A DNA stretch of 64,000 nucleotides from Sphingosinicella sp. CPCC 101087 (GCF_004151485.1 NZ_SBFF01000008.1:124001-188000), one strand, 5' to 3'; positions 52,916-62,518 are shown, numbered from the stretch's first letter. Notes: a model not told the origin generated them from the sequence alone. Made by a program: numbers and translations.

Positions 52916-53991
52916 GCCTCAACAGCTTCGGCCGGATGCTGCGCTTCACCACCTGGGGCGAGAGCCACGGGCCGGCGATCGGCGCCGTCGTCGACGGCTG
53001 CCCGCCGGGCCTGCCGCTCGGCGAAGCGGACATCCAGCCCTGGCTCGACCGCCGCCGCCCGGGCACCTCGCGCTTCACCACTCAGCGGCGCGAGCCCGAC
53101 ACGGTCCGGATTCTTTCGGGCGTGTTCGAGGGTCTCACCACCGGTTCCCCGGTCAGCCTGATGATCGAGAATGTCGACCAGCGGTCCAAAGACTATTCCA
53201 ACATCGCCGGCGCCTATCGCCCCGGCCATGCCGACTACACCTACGACGCCAAATATGGCCGCCGCGACTGGCGGGGCGGCGGCCGCAGCTCCGCCCGCGA
53301 AACGGCGTCGCGCGTCGCTGCCGGCGCCGTGGCGCGCAAGGTGATCCCGGAGGTGGCCATCCGCGCCTATCTGGTCGAGCTGGGCGGGGATTCGATCGAC
53401 CGCGCCGCCTTCGACGATGCGGCGATCGACGCCAATCCCTTCTTCTGCCCCGATCCGACCGCCGCGGCGCGGTGGGAGGCGCTGGTCGACGGCGCCCGCA
53501 AGGACGGCAGTTCGCTGGGCGCGGTGGTGGAATGCGTGGCGACCGGCGTGCCAGCCGGGTGGGGAGCGCCCCTCTATGCCAAGCTGGACGCCGAACTCGC
53601 GGCGGCGATGATGTCGATCAACGCCGTGAAGGGCGTCGAGATAGGCGGCGGCTTCGCCGCGGCGCGTCTGCGCGGCGAGGAGAATGCCGACGAGATGCGT
53701 CGCGGCGAGGACGGCCGCCCGGCCTTCCTCAGCAACCATGCCGGCGGCATTCTCGGCGGGATTTCGTCGGGCCAGCCGGTCGTCGTGCGGATCGCGTTCA
53801 AGCCCACCTCGTCGCTGCCGATGCCGCTGCGGACGATCGACGCGGCGGGGGAGGAGACCGAGATCAGCACCCGGGGACGGCACGACCCCTGCGTCGGCAT
53901 ACGCGGCGTGCCGGTGGCCGAAGCGATGATGGCCCTGGTCCTGGCCGACCAGAAGCTCCTCCATCGCGCCCAGTGCGGGACCGGATCGTGA
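52912..53991 (+). CDS. aroC: Chorismate synthase AroC
   Basis: AroC makes chorismate using reduced FMN. The 359-residue protein has '[22 protein letters not shown]', '[15 protein letters not shown]' and '[17 protein letters not shown]'. The start is GTG at 52912, overlapping the preceding stop (GTGA). Length matches the family. Confidence 0.97.
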   Translation: MSLNSFGRMLRFTTWGESHGPAIGAVVDGCPPGLPLGEADIQPWLDRRRPGTSRFTTQRREPDTVRILSGVFEGLTTGSPVSLMIENVDQRSKDYSNIAGAYRPGHADYTYDAKYGRRDWRGGGRSSARETASRVAAGAVARKVIPEVAIRAYLVELGGDSIDRAAFDDAAIDANPFFCPDPTAAARWEALVDGARKDGSSLGAVVECVATGVPAGWGAPLYAKLDAELAAAMMSINAVKGVEIGGGFAAARLRGEENADEMRRGEDGRPAFLSNHAGGILGGISSGQPVVVRIAFKPTSSLPMPLRTIDAAGEETEISTRGRHDPCVGIRGVPVAEAMMALVLADQKLLHRAQCGTGS

Positions 53992-55124
53992 CCGGGCCGG
54001 AGCCGGTCGAAGTCGAGGTCGGGCTCGGCGCGCGCAGCTATTTCGTGCGGATCGAAGCGGGCCTGCTGGATCGCGCCGGCAAGCGGCTGGAGGGCTTCGC
54101 GCGCAACGGGCGTCTCGTCATCGTCTCGGACGAGACGGTCTGGGCGCTGCAGGGCGAGCGGCTCGCCGCCGGCCTTGCCGCTTCATCGATCGAGGCGGTG
54201 CCGATCCTCGTCCCGCCCGGCGAAGGCAGCAAGAGCTGGGCGGGCCTTTCCGCGCTGGTCGACCGTCTGCTTGTCCTGGGGGTCGAGCGGCGCGACCATC
54301 TCGTCGCCTTCGGCGGCGGCGTGGTCGGCGACCTGGCCGGCTTCGCCGCGGCGATTCTCAAGCGCGGCTGCCACTTCGTGCAGATCCCGACTACCCTGCT
54401 CGCCCAGGTCGACAGCTCGGTCGGCGGCAAGACCGGGATCAACGTCGCCGCGGGCAAGAATCTGGTCGGCGCCTTCCACCAGCCTGCGGAAGTGCTCCTC
54501 GACCCCCTGTGCCTCGACACGCTGCCGCCGCGCCAGTTGCGGGCCGGCTATGCCGAGGTGGTCAAATATGGACTGATCGGCGACGCCGGCTTCTTCGCCT
54601 GGTGCGAGGCGCATGGCGAGGCTCTGGTCGCCGGCGACCTGGCGGCTCGGCAGCGGGCGATCGCGATCAGCGTGGCCGCCAAGGCGGCGATCGTCGGGGA
54701 GGACGAGCGCGAGACGAGCGGCCGGCGCGCCTTGCTCAACCTCGGCCACACGTTCGGCCATGCGCTCGAGGCAGAGACCGGTTTCTCAGACGCACTGCTC
54801 CACGGCGAAGCGGTGGCGCTGGGCATGGCGCTCGCCTTCCGTTTCTCGGCCGAGCGCGGGCTGTGCAGCGACGGCGACGCGGCGCGAGTCGCCGCCCATC
54901 TCGCTTCGGCCGGCCTCCCGACCCGCCTTGCCGACGCCGGAATCGAGGCGGAGGCCGGACGGCTCGTCGCCCATATGGCGCACGACAAGAAGGCGAGCGG
55001 CGGGCGCCTCCCCTTCATCCTGGCGCGCGGCATCGGCGAGGCGTTCGTCGACTCCAGCGTCGAAATGGACGAAGTGGAACGCTTCCTCGCCGCCGAAGCG
55101 GCACAACAGGCAGGCCGACCATGA
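53988..55124 (+). CDS. aroB: 3-dehydroquinate synthase AroB
   Basis: The 378-residue protein has the NAD site '[17 protein letters not shown]', '[11 protein letters not shown]' and the metal-binding '[12 protein letters not shown]' and '[12 protein letters not shown]' motifs. The start is GTG at 53988, overlapping the aroC stop (GTGA). It cyclises DAHP in the second shikimate step. Confidence 0.97.
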   Translation: MTGPEPVEVEVGLGARSYFVRIEAGLLDRAGKRLEGFARNGRLVIVSDETVWALQGERLAAGLAASSIEAVPILVPPGEGSKSWAGLSALVDRLLVLGVERRDHLVAFGGGVVGDLAGFAAAILKRGCHFVQIPTTLLAQVDSSVGGKTGINVAAGKNLVGAFHQPAEVLLDPLCLDTLPPRQLRAGYAEVVKYGLIGDAGFFAWCEAHGEALVAGDLAARQRAIAISVAAKAAIVGEDERETSGRRALLNLGHTFGHALEAETGFSDALLHGEAVALGMALAFRFSAERGLCSDGDAARVAAHLASAGLPTRLADAGIEAEAGRLVAHMAHDKKASGGRLPFILARGIGEAFVDSSVEMDEVERFLAAEAAQQAGRP

Positions 55125-55954
55125 TCCATGCCGAGGTCATCGGCGACCCGATCGCCCATTCGCGCTCGCCGGCGATCCACCGCTTCTGGCTGGAGGCGCT
55201 CGGCCTGGAGGGCGAATATCGCGCAACCCAGGTCGCGCCGGGTGGGCTGGCGGTGTATTTCGCCGACCGGCGAGGGGACCCGGGCTGGCGCGGCTGCAAC
55301 GTGACCGCGCCGCACAAGGAATCCGTCGCCGATTTTCTCGACGAGGTCGGTGCCGAGGCGAAGAAGATCGGGGCGGTCAACTGCATCCATCGCGAGGGCG
55401 ATCGCCTCGTCGGCCTCAACACCGACGTCGATGGCCTTGCCGAAGCGCTGGCCGGGGCCGAGCTTGCCGGGGCGAAGATCGCGGTGATCGGCGCCGGCGG
55501 CGGCGCGCGGGCGGCAGTCCACCTCGCCGTCCGGAGCCAGGTGCGAAGCATCGCCATCATCGCCCGCGATTCCGCCAAGGCGACGTCGCTGGCCGGGCTC
55601 GGCAGCGCGCGCACCGAGATCAGGATCCTGCCGTTCGAGCGCAGCCGCGAGGCCATCGCCGGCGCGGCGGCGGTGGTCAACGCGACGCCGATGGGCTTGG
55701 CCGGCGCCGACGAGATGCCTGCGCCGACGCTCGCCTCCCTGGACGAAGCGGCACCCGGCTGCGTCGCGCTCGACATGGTCTACGTCCCCCTCGATACGCC
55801 TTTCCTGACCGCCGCCCGCGCCGCCGGGCTGATCCCGGTCGACGGGCTGGCGATGCTGATCGGCCAGGCCCGTCGCGCTTTCAGACTGTTCTTCGGCGTG
55901 ACACCGCCGGCCGACCGGGACGCGGAGCTGCGCGAGTTGCTGACCCGGAAGTAG
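55121..55954 (+). CDS. aroE: Shikimate dehydrogenase AroE
   Basis: The 277-residue protein has '[12 protein letters not shown]' for shikimate binding, the catalytic Lys in '[15 protein letters not shown]', '[11 protein letters not shown]' and the NADP site '[13 protein letters not shown]'. It overlaps aroB by ATGA and ends the operon; no terminator is seen in the 20 bp before the convergent VOC gene. Confidence 0.96.
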   Translation: MIHAEVIGDPIAHSRSPAIHRFWLEALGLEGEYRATQVAPGGLAVYFADRRGDPGWRGCNVTAPHKESVADFLDEVGAEAKKIGAVNCIHREGDRLVGLNTDVDGLAEALAGAELAGAKIAVIGAGGGARAAVHLAVRSQVRSIAIIARDSAKATSLAGLGSARTEIRILPFERSREAIAGAAAVVNATPMGLAGADEMPAPTLASLDEAAPGCVALDMVYVPLDTPFLTAARAAGLIPVDGLAMLIGQARRAFRLFFGVTPPADRDAELRELLTRK

Positions 55955-55974
55955 CGTAAGGGACGTCTCCTTCC

Positions 55975-56382
55975 TCATTCGGCCATGGCATCCATGTTCA
56001 TCCAGGCCAGCTCGAGGACATGGCCGTCCGGATCCTCGACCGTGCGGTTATAGAGGAAGCCCAGGTCCATGGGCTCGCGCACGTCGGCCTTTCCCCCGGC
56101 CGCCGCGCCTGCCTCGACCGTGGCGTCGACATTTTCGCGGCTGTCGCGGGACAATGCGATCAGCACCGCGCATGTGGCGTGCGCATCGGCGATGGGCTTG
56201 GAAATGAAGCTGGCGAAATAGTCGCGCGCCAGGAGCTGGAAGGTGACGGCGTCGGACCAGACCATGCTGGAGGCCTGGTGATTGCTGAATTGCTCGTTCT
56301 TCTCGCATCCGATCGCCTGGTAGAAACGGGTCGCAGCGGCGAGATCCTTTACCGGCAGGTTCACGAAGGTCATGTTGGTCAT
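55975..56382 (-). CDS. VOC-family (glyoxalase-fold) protein
   Basis: The 135-residue protein reads 'MTFVNLPVKDLAAATRFYQAIGCEKNEQFSNHQASSMVWSD' and ends 'GFLYNRTVEDPDGHVLELAWM'. That is the glyoxalase-like lactoylglutathione-lyase-related type common in proteobacteria, which lacks part of the metal site. A GAGGAGAG site precedes the ATG at 56382. It lies downstream of a cupin gene on the same strand. Confidence 0.87.
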   Translation of the reverse strand: MTNMTFVNLPVKDLAAATRFYQAIGCEKNEQFSNHQASSMVWSDAVTFQLLARDYFASFISKPIADAHATCAVLIALSRDSRENVDATVEAGAAAGGKADVREPMDLGFLYNRTVEDPDGHVLELAWMNMDAMAE

Positions 56383-56405
56383 TGCGGCTCTCCTCTCCTT
56401 TGACG

Positions 56406-56750
56406 TTACGATGCGGTGGGCGCCTGCAGCCATTCGGTGACGAACCGGCCGCTGGCGTGAATATCGATCATCTCGGCCTCGTCGCTCAGGCTGGTGAATC
56501 GGTGCGGCACCCCTGCCGGAACGACGACGATCCGCCCGGCAGGCACATCCAGGGTCGCCTCGCCGACCGTGAACCGGATCCTTCCCTTCCGGACCAGGAA
56601 GGTCTCCGCATAGGGGTGGCGGTGGAGTTCCGGCCCCTCGCCCGGCCGCTCGAGCCTGTTGAAGATGATCGAGACCTGCGAACCGGCCCCCTGGAACTCG
56701 CCGCTCCAGGGCCCGGTCTCCTCCGTCCATGTTATGCACCTGGCTTTCAC
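56406..56750 (-). CDS. Cupin-domain protein
   Basis: The 114-residue protein has the first cupin motif 'GEGPELHRHPYAETFLVRKGRIRFTVG' and the second 'VPAGRIVVVPAGVPHRFTS', with His and Glu ligands for a metal. It is divergent from a LysR regulator and 23 bp upstream of the VOC gene, so the two may be a small LysR-controlled unit. Confidence 0.85.
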   Translation of the reverse strand: MKARCITWTEETGPWSGEFQGAGSQVSIIFNRLERPGEGPELHRHPYAETFLVRKGRIRFTVGEATLDVPAGRIVVVPAGVPHRFTSLSDEAEMIDIHASGRFVTEWLQAPTAS

Positions 56751-56816
56751 GTCGGCCTCCTTTGCACGACTCGACTATAGTTGCTGATTTGGAACGCCTG
56801 TAGTAACAGAAATGAA

Positions 56817-57728
56817 ATGCCGAATTTCACCCATCAAAGCCTTCAGTGGGACGATCTCCGCCTGATACTATGCGTCGCGCGCTCGGGTTCGTTCGCGGGC
56901 GCGGCCGAGCAGCTCGGCACGAGCACGCCGACAATCTTCCGCCGTGCAAAAGCTTTGGAGGAGCGCCTCGGCACGCTCGTCTTCCGACGCGACAATAGGG
57001 GCGTGTCGCTGACCGCCGCCGGAAGGGATGCCGCCGCCATCGCCGAGCAGGTCGAGGAGGAGATCGGCATGCTCGAAGCCAGGATCGGCAACGAAAATAG
57101 CGAGCCGGCGGGAACGATCCGGTTCGCGACGGTCGACACTTTGGTCGCCGGACCACTCATGCCGATGGTCGCCCGCTTCAGGCAGGCCTTTCCGGAGATC
57201 GTGCTCGACCTGCGCGCGGGCATGCAGATGGCGGACCTGCGCCAGCGGGAGGTCGATGCCGCGCTTCGCGCCGGCGGCGAGCCGCCTGAAAGCCTGGTCG
57301 GGCGCAGGCTTTGCCGGATCGCCGTGGCCGTCTATCGCGGGCAGGCCTTGTCCGGCGTCGGAACGGACGATCAGGAACGTCTGCCCTGGGTGGTGCCGGA
57401 CGACGAGCTCGGCCACCTCGCCTCGGCGCGATGGCTCAAGGCGCGCGGTCATTCCGCGCGGGCGGCGCTGCAGGTGAACAGTCTGCACTCCCTCGCGATG
57501 GCCGTGGCGAACGGTATCGGCCTCGGAGTCCTGCCCTGCTATCTGGCGGACGGTGATCCGCGGCTGGTGCGGCTGGGCGAGCCGATCGAGGCGCTGGCGA
57601 GCGACCTGTGGTTCCTCACCCACAGCGAGTTGCGGCGCACCACCAGGATCCGCGCGCTTTCGGACCATCTGGTCCGGGAGATCCGCGCTTTGCGCCCGCT
57701 GTTCGAGGGCGAGATGAAGCACGGCTGA
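56817..57728 (+). CDS. LysR-family transcriptional regulator
   Basis: The 303-residue protein has the LysR helix-turn-helix at about 10-65 ('WDDLRLILCVARSGSFAGAAEQLGTSTPTIFRRAKALEERLG') and a substrate-binding domain after it. The start at 56817 gives the usual N-terminus; a TTG at 56781 is an alternative. It is divergent from the cupin and VOC genes, which are its likely targets. Confidence 0.9.
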   Translation: MPNFTHQSLQWDDLRLILCVARSGSFAGAAEQLGTSTPTIFRRAKALEERLGTLVFRRDNRGVSLTAAGRDAAAIAEQVEEEIGMLEARIGNENSEPAGTIRFATVDTLVAGPLMPMVARFRQAFPEIVLDLRAGMQMADLRQREVDAALRAGGEPPESLVGRRLCRIAVAVYRGQALSGVGTDDQERLPWVVPDDELGHLASARWLKARGHSARAALQVNSLHSLAMAVANGIGLGVLPCYLADGDPRLVRLGEPIEALASDLWFLTHSELRRTTRIRALSDHLVREIRALRPLFEGEMKHG

Positions 57729-57831
57729 CGGGCCGCGGCAGCACGGATCTTCTCCGGCCGCCGGCCTGGGCAGCAGGGATCATGCGCCGGTAGGCCCGGA
57801 TGCGGATGAAAGTCGCGCTGGCATTTAAGGT

Positions 57832-57861
57832 TTGACAGCACCGCCGCGGCACCCCCATATT
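57832..57861 (+). promoter_or_regulatory. Promoter upstream of the phhA leader
   Basis: A perfect TTGACA (57832-57837) and a CATATT -10 (57856-57861) are 18 bp apart. The expected transcription start is near 57868, next to the leader ATG at 57869, so the leader mRNA may have little or no 5' untranslated part. Confidence 0.6.
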
Positions 57862-57868
57862 CAGCCCG

Positions 57869-57970
57869 ATGCAGATGCTTCGCGCTTCCTGCCGTCCCAA
57901 CGGTGCCGCGGCTCCCGCCGCCGCCATTTCCTATTGGTATCACGGTATCGCCCGGGCGGGACCGATCTAG
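57869..57970 (+). CDS. Tyr/Trp-containing leader peptide upstream of phhA
   Basis: A 33-codon frame encodes 'AAAISYWYHGIARAGPI' at its end, with TAT TGG TAT at 57932-57940 as the control codons. A terminator with T tract follows the stop by about 30 bp, then phhA. The bases GGCGGG at about 57954-57959 can pair with CCCGCC of the terminator stem. As phenylalanine hydroxylase makes tyrosine, stalling at Tyr codons would raise Tyr synthesis. There is no ribosome site, but the promoter predicts a leaderless message. Confidence 0.78.
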   Translation: MQMLRASCRPNGAAAPAAAISYWYHGIARAGPI

Positions 57971-58000
57971 CGCGCTTGAAATCGACGCTAAGGATTGTAG

Positions 58001-58034
58001 CCCCGCCTGGTCTCCCGGCGGGGTTTTTCGTTTT
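58001..58034 (+). terminator. Attenuator terminator upstream of phhA
   Basis: CCCCGCC (58001-58007) pairs with GGCGGGG (58017-58023) around a nine-base loop and is followed by TTTTTCGTTTT. It lies between the leader peptide and the phhA ribosome site. Confidence 0.92.
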
Positions 58035-58047
58035 GGAAGGACCCCAG

Positions 58048-58941
58048 ATGTTCAAGGACGTTTCAGACCCCACTCCGCTCGGCGCCCCAGCCGCCGAGCG
58101 CCATGGCGCAGCCAAGGATCCCACTTGCCCGCCGCCTGGAGCCGCGGCGGACTGGACCGTGCCGCAACGCTGGGACGCGCTCAGCGCCGAGGATCATGCC
58201 GTGTGGGACTTCCTGTTCGCGCGCCAGCAGGATGCGCTCGCCGGCCGCGCGGTCCGCGCCTTCGAGGAAGGGCTCGAGGTGCTGCGACTGTCGCGCCCCG
58301 GTGTCCCCGATTTCGACGAGCTGAACGAGCGGCTGTTCGGCCGCACCGGCTGGACGGTGGTCGCGGTGCCGGGGCTGGTCCCCGACGACGTCTTCTTCGA
58401 GCATCTGCGCCACCGCCGCTTCCCGGCCGGAAACTTCATCCGCAAGCGCTCGCAGCTCGATTATCTCGAGGAGCCCGACGTCTTCCACGACGTGTTCGGC
58501 CATGTGCCCCTGCTCGCCAATCCGGCGGTCGCCGACTTCATGCAGGCGCTGGGCGAGCTCGGCCTGCAGGCATTGGAGGCCGGCGCGCTGCACCGGCTGG
58601 CCCGGCTCTACTGGTACACGGTCGAGTTCGGCCTCGCCCGCGAGGACGATTGCCTCAAGATCTACGGCGCGGGCATCGTGTCGAGCTTCGGCGAAAGCCG
58701 CTTCTCGCTCGAAAGCCCGGAGCCGAACCGAATCGCCTTCGATCTCGAGCGGGTGCTGCGCACCGCCTATCGGTCGGACGCCTTCCAGAAGAGCTATTTC
58801 GTCATCGACGGGCTGCCCGGCCTGCTCAAGGTCACCGAGGGACGGGACTTCGAAGCACTCTATCGCGCGGCGGAAGCCGATGCGGACATCGATCCGGCGA
58901 CGGTGAGCCCGGCCGACCGGCTGGTCGCGGTGGGCGCATGA
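58048..58941 (+). CDS. phhA: Phenylalanine 4-monooxygenase (phenylalanine hydroxylase)
   Basis: This pterin- and iron-dependent enzyme turns phenylalanine into tyrosine. The 297-residue protein has the iron-binding 'DVFHDVFGHVPLLANP' with both His ligands, and the Glu in 'YTVEFGLAREDDCLKIYGAGIVSS'. A GGAAGGA site precedes the ATG at 58048; the frame is open upstream, but that part covers the leader and terminator. Its stop overlaps the start of the trp leader. Confidence 0.95.
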   Translation: MFKDVSDPTPLGAPAAERHGAAKDPTCPPPGAAADWTVPQRWDALSAEDHAVWDFLFARQQDALAGRAVRAFEEGLEVLRLSRPGVPDFDELNERLFGRTGWTVVAVPGLVPDDVFFEHLRHRRFPAGNFIRKRSQLDYLEEPDVFHDVFGHVPLLANPAVADFMQALGELGLQALEAGALHRLARLYWYTVEFGLAREDDCLKIYGAGIVSSFGESRFSLESPEPNRIAFDLERVLRTAYRSDAFQKSYFVIDGLPGLLKVTEGRDFEALYRAAEADADIDPATVSPADRLVAVGA

Positions 58942-59027
58942 CGCCGCTCGCCCTCCGCCTGGTCCCGACCCGTTGGTGGCGCTGGCGCGCTGCCCCGATG
59001 GGCGTGCCCGACCGGCGAAGCTTCTAG
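58938..59027 (+). CDS. trpL: Tryptophan leader peptide 1 (TrpL), overlapping the phhA stop
   Basis: A 29-codon frame starts at an ATG that overlaps the phhA TGA (ATGA at 58938-58941). It encodes 'RWWRWRAAP' with TGG TGG CGC TGG at 58974-58985. A terminator follows the stop by about 25 bp. Stalling at these Trp codons should favour transcription into the DAHP synthase and trpEG genes. The leader has no separate ribosome site, so its translation may depend on ribosomes ending at phhA. Confidence 0.92.
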   Translation: MTPLALRLVPTRWWRWRAAPMGVPDRRSF

Positions 59028-59052
59028 TCCATATTGGAAGCCCGATGACCGG

Positions 59053-59089
59053 AAAGGCCCGCCCCCAAAAGGCGGGCCTTTTCTTTTCC
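59053..59089 (+). terminator. Attenuator terminator upstream of the DAHP synthase gene
   Basis: An 11-bp stem AAAGGCCCGCC (59053-59063) with GGCGGGCCTTT (59071-59081) and an A-rich loop is followed by a T-rich run. It sits between TrpL 1 and the DAHP synthase gene. Confidence 0.94.
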
Positions 59090-59110
59090 CTCTGAAACGA
59101 AAGTTCTTTC

Positions 59111-60127
59111 ATGATCATCGTTCTCAAGCCCGAAGCCAGCCCGCAGATCGCCGAAGCTCTGCTCGCCGAGATTGCCGACCGCGGCCTCAAGCCGCTTCAC
59201 ATGCCGGGGGTCGAGCGCGTCGTGCTCGGCGCGCTCGGCGACGAGAGGGTGCTCGCCGAACTGAACCTCGAAAGCCATCCGATGGTGGAATCGGTAAAGC
59301 CGATCCTGGCCCCCTACAAGCTCGTGTCGCGCGAGATGCACCCGCACGATTCGGTGGTGAAGGTCGGCAAGGTTCCGATCGGCGGCCGCGCCTTCACGGT
59401 CATCGCCGGCCCCTGCGCGGTGGAGACTCGCGACCAGACCCGCAACACCGCCGAGGCGGTCAAGGCGGCGGGCGCCGCGGCTCTGCGGGCAGGCGCCTAC
59501 AAGCCGCGCACCAGCCCCTACGGCTTCCAGGGCCATGGCCGCGAAGGCCTGGCGATGCTGAAGGACGTGAGCGAGGAGACCGGCTTGCCCTTCGTGACCG
59601 AGGTGATGGACACGGCCGATGTCGACGCGGTGGCGCAAGCGGCCGACGCGATCCAGATCGGCGCGCGCAACATGCAGAATTTCGCCCTGCTCCGCGCCGT
59701 CGGCCAGACGAACAAGCCGGTGCTGCTGAAGCGCGGGCTTTCGGCGAAGATAGAGGAACTGCTGCTCGCCGCCGAATATCTGCTCGCCGCCGGCAACGAG
59801 CAGGTGATCCTGTGCGAGCGCGGCATTCGTACCTTCGAAACGGCGACCCGCAACACGCTGGACCTCAATGCCGTCCCCTATATCAAGCAGAAGACCCACC
59901 TGCCGGTGCTGGTCGATCCCTCGCACGGCACCGGATTTCGCGACCTCGTCATCCCGATGTCGCTGGCCGCGGCGGCGTGCGGCGCCGACGGCCTGCTCGT
60001 CGAGGTGCACGAAAATCCGGCCGTCGCCTTGTCCGACGGCGCCCAGTCGCTCTACCCGCAGGGCTTTCGCAACCTGATGGACTCGCTTCGGCCGGTCGTC
60101 GAAGCGGTCGGGCGGCAAATGGCATGA
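59111..60127 (+). CDS. aroF: Type I (beta-subtype) DAHP synthase with N-terminal ferredoxin-like domain
   Basis: The 338-residue protein has an N-terminal ferredoxin-like domain ('[21 protein letters not shown]', about 1-70) and a TIM barrel with '[45 protein letters not shown]' and '[25 protein letters not shown]', as in the Thermotoga-like enzymes regulated by the N-terminal domain. It is the second DAHP synthase in the window and of a different family from the one at 49726. It overlaps trpE by ATGA and lies behind a Trp attenuator, so it may be the Trp-linked isozyme. Confidence 0.94.
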   Translation: MIIVLKPEASPQIAEALLAEIADRGLKPLHMPGVERVVLGALGDERVLAELNLESHPMVESVKPILAPYKLVSREMHPHDSVVKVGKVPIGGRAFTVIAGPCAVETRDQTRNTAEAVKAAGAAALRAGAYKPRTSPYGFQGHGREGLAMLKDVSEETGLPFVTEVMDTADVDAVAQAADAIQIGARNMQNFALLRAVGQTNKPVLLKRGLSAKIEELLLAAEYLLAAGNEQVILCERGIRTFETATRNTLDLNAVPYIKQKTHLPVLVDPSHGTGFRDLVIPMSLAAAACGADGLLVEVHENPAVALSDGAQSLYPQGFRNLMDSLRPVVEAVGRQMA

Positions 60128-61671
60128 GCGCCAGGATCGCCGAAGGCGAGGCGCTGGCGCTGTGCCGACAGCTGCCGCACGCCGTCGACCCGCTCGACCT
60201 CTATGCGGCCCTCAGCGACGGCGGGAAGCGACCGGACACGATGCTGCTCCAGCGGTCGACCGGGCCGAGCCTGCTGCTCGACCAGGCCGCGGTCCGGGCA
60301 GAGTGCCGCGGTCCGGCGGTGCATCTCGAGGCGCTGTCGGCGGGGGGCCGCAACGTGCTGGCTGCGGCGGCACGGGTGATGCCCGATCGCGTCTCCGAAC
60401 GATCCGACCAGCGGCTGGTGCTTCTATTCGCGCGCAACGACAGCGCGGAGCCCGAGGAAAGGCTGCGCGCTCCCTCGCCTTTCTCGGTGCTGCGCTTCCT
60501 TTCCGCCGGCCTCGCTTCGGCGTCACGCGAGGAGCCGTTCACGCTCGCCTGCCTCGGCGTCGTCGCTTTCGATCATGTCGACCTGATCGAAGACCTGCCC
60601 GGGGCGGCCGACGATCCGCTCGGCTTTCCGGACTTCCAGTTCTGGCTCGCCGAATCCCTGGTCGTGTTCGAGAGCGGCGCGCCGCCGCGCGCGGTGTGCA
60701 CGGCCTTCGGTGCCGCCGATCCGAACCAGGGGGCCCGGGCCTATTTCGGGGCGGCGGAGCGGCTCGCCGACCTGGTCGCCCGCAGCGGGCGCGCCGTGCC
60801 GATCACGGCTCCGCCGGTGGGGCGCCGGCCGGCCGACTTCACCCAGGCCGATCTCAGCGACGAGGATTATGCCGAGGTGGTGGTCCGGATGAAGGCGCAT
60901 ATCGCCGAAGGCCAAGTCTATCAGATCGTTCCGTCGCGAACCTTCCGCGCCCCCTGCCCCGATCCGCTGCCCGCCTTCGCCACCCTGCGCCGGCTGGATC
61001 CCAGCCCCTATCATTTCTTCGTCAGCGCACCCGGCCACCGGCTGATCGGTGCGTCGCCCGAAACGTCGGTGCGGCTGTTCCGCGAAGAGGGCGAAGCGAC
61101 CGTCGAGGTCAAACCGATCGCCGGCACCCGGCCGCGCGGCGCCTCCGGCGACGAGGACGACCGGCTGGAGGCGGAGATGCGGCTCGATATCAAGGAGGTC
61201 GCCGAGCATATGATGCTCGTCGACCTCGCCCGCAACGACGTCGCACGGGTGAGCGTCCCGGGCACGCGACGGGTCGCGAAGCTGCTGACCGTGGAACGCT
61301 ATGCGCGGGTGATGCACCTGGTCTCGTCGGTCACCGGCCGGCTGAGGCCCGGCATGGACGCGCTCCACGCGCTCCAGGCCTGCCTCAACGTCGGCACCCT
61401 GACCGGCGCGCCGAAGATCCGTGCCACCGAGCTGCTGCGCGAGACCGAGCGCACCAAGCGCGGTCCTTATGGCGGCGCGATCGGCTGGATCAACGGCGAC
61501 GGCATGATGGACACGGCGGTCGTCATCCGCTCTGCGGTGGTCAAGGACGGCACCGCCTTCGTGCGGGCCGGGGCCGGGATCGTCCATGACAGCGACCCGG
61601 CGAGCGAAGCCGCCGAGACGCGGCGCAAGGCCTCGGCGCTGCTGACCGTGCTGGCAGGAGCGCAGGAATGA
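60124..61671 (+). CDS. trpE: Anthranilate synthase component I TrpE
   Basis: The 515-residue protein makes anthranilate from chorismate. It has '[17 protein letters not shown]', '[17 protein letters not shown]', '[16 protein letters not shown]' and '[15 protein letters not shown]'. The usual Trp-binding 'LLES' near the N-terminus is replaced by '[14 protein letters not shown]', so feedback sensitivity may differ. The start overlaps the DAHP synthase stop (ATGA at 60124-60127). Confidence 0.95.
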   Translation: MSARIAEGEALALCRQLPHAVDPLDLYAALSDGGKRPDTMLLQRSTGPSLLLDQAAVRAECRGPAVHLEALSAGGRNVLAAAARVMPDRVSERSDQRLVLLFARNDSAEPEERLRAPSPFSVLRFLSAGLASASREEPFTLACLGVVAFDHVDLIEDLPGAADDPLGFPDFQFWLAESLVVFESGAPPRAVCTAFGAADPNQGARAYFGAAERLADLVARSGRAVPITAPPVGRRPADFTQADLSDEDYAEVVVRMKAHIAEGQVYQIVPSRTFRAPCPDPLPAFATLRRLDPSPYHFFVSAPGHRLIGASPETSVRLFREEGEATVEVKPIAGTRPRGASGDEDDRLEAEMRLDIKEVAEHMMLVDLARNDVARVSVPGTRRVAKLLTVERYARVMHLVSSVTGRLRPGMDALHALQACLNVGTLTGAPKIRATELLRETERTKRGPYGGAIGWINGDGMMDTAVVIRSAVVKDGTAFVRAGAGIVHDSDPASEAAETRRKASALLTVLAGAQE

Positions 61672-62315
61672 AACCGCAGGTTCTTTTCATCGACAATTTC
61701 GATTCCTTCACGTTCAACCTGGTCGAGGCGTTCGAGCGGCTGGGATGCACCGTGCGGGTGCTACGCAACACGGTCGACTCGCGCACGGCGCTGGCTCTGG
61801 CCGACTCCGAGAGAGCCCTGATCGTCCTCTCGCCGGGGCCGGGCACGCCGCGCGACGCCGGCTGCTGCCTGGATCTGATCGGCCTCGCCTTGGGAAAGGT
61901 CCCGTTGCTCGGGATCTGCCTCGGCCATCAGGCGATCGTCGAGCAAGCGGGCGGCGCAGTTGTGCGGGCGCCCGAGCCGGTCCATGGCAAGGCCTCACGC
62001 ATCGACCATGACGGCGAAGGGCCGCTGCGCGGGCTCGAAAGCCCGCTCACGGTCGGGCGGTATCATTCACTGTGCACGCGCGACCTGCCGCCGCGCTTCC
62101 GGGTTCATGCCCAGGTCGGTGGAATGGCGATGGCGATCAGCGATCCCAATGCGATGCAGACCGGTTTGCAGTTCCACCCGGAGTCGATCCTCACTCTCCA
62201 CGGCGACGCGATCCTGCGCAACGTGCTCGCCCTGGCAGCGGGATTGAAGCGGGAGGCGGAGCCGGAAGACGCGGCGGGCGCCGGTCATCTCCGGGTCGGA
62301 GTGGCCGGGTCGTGA
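61668..62315 (+). CDS. trpG: Anthranilate synthase component II (glutamine amidotransferase) TrpG
   Basis: The 215-residue protein supplies ammonia to TrpE. It has 'LFIDNFDSFTFNLVEAFERLG', the catalytic Cys in 'PLLGICLGHQAIV' and the His-Glu pair in 'GLQFHPESILT'. It overlaps trpE by ATGA. Its TGA is overlapped by a GTG that could start an extended form of the following leader. Confidence 0.95.
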   Translation: MKPQVLFIDNFDSFTFNLVEAFERLGCTVRVLRNTVDSRTALALADSERALIVLSPGPGTPRDAGCCLDLIGLALGKVPLLGICLGHQAIVEQAGGAVVRAPEPVHGKASRIDHDGEGPLRGLESPLTVGRYHSLCTRDLPPRFRVHAQVGGMAMAISDPNAMQTGLQFHPESILTLHGDAILRNVLALAAGLKREAEPEDAAGAGHLRVGVAGS

Positions 62316-62386
62316 GCAAGAATATTCTCATTTGCGGCGCAAGAAAGCCATTGACCCTCGGCCGCAAAACCGGAACACTTGCGGAC

Positions 62387-62518
62387 ATGTTCGCGCCGAC
62401 GATCCGGAATGCTTTCCGCGACGCACGCCCCTTGGGCGATGCGGCAGGCGCCCATGCGCAGGCTTGGCTCTGGTGGCGGGATATCCCCTCCGCGGCGGCA
62501 AGCATGCGTCTCTGGTGA
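62387..62518 (+). CDS. Tryptophan leader peptide 2, between trpG and trpD
   Basis: A 43-codon frame from the ATG at 62387 encodes 'AHAQAWLWWRDIPSAAAS' and ends 'MRLW', with Trp codons at 62465, 62471, 62474 and 62513. The frame is also open back to a GTG at 62312, which overlaps the trpG stop (GTGA) and would give 68 residues. A strong terminator with eight T follows the stop by about 30 bp. This is a second, internal Trp attenuator inside the same operon. Confidence 0.88.
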   Translation: MFAPTIRNAFRDARPLGDAAGAHAQAWLWWRDIPSAAASMRLW

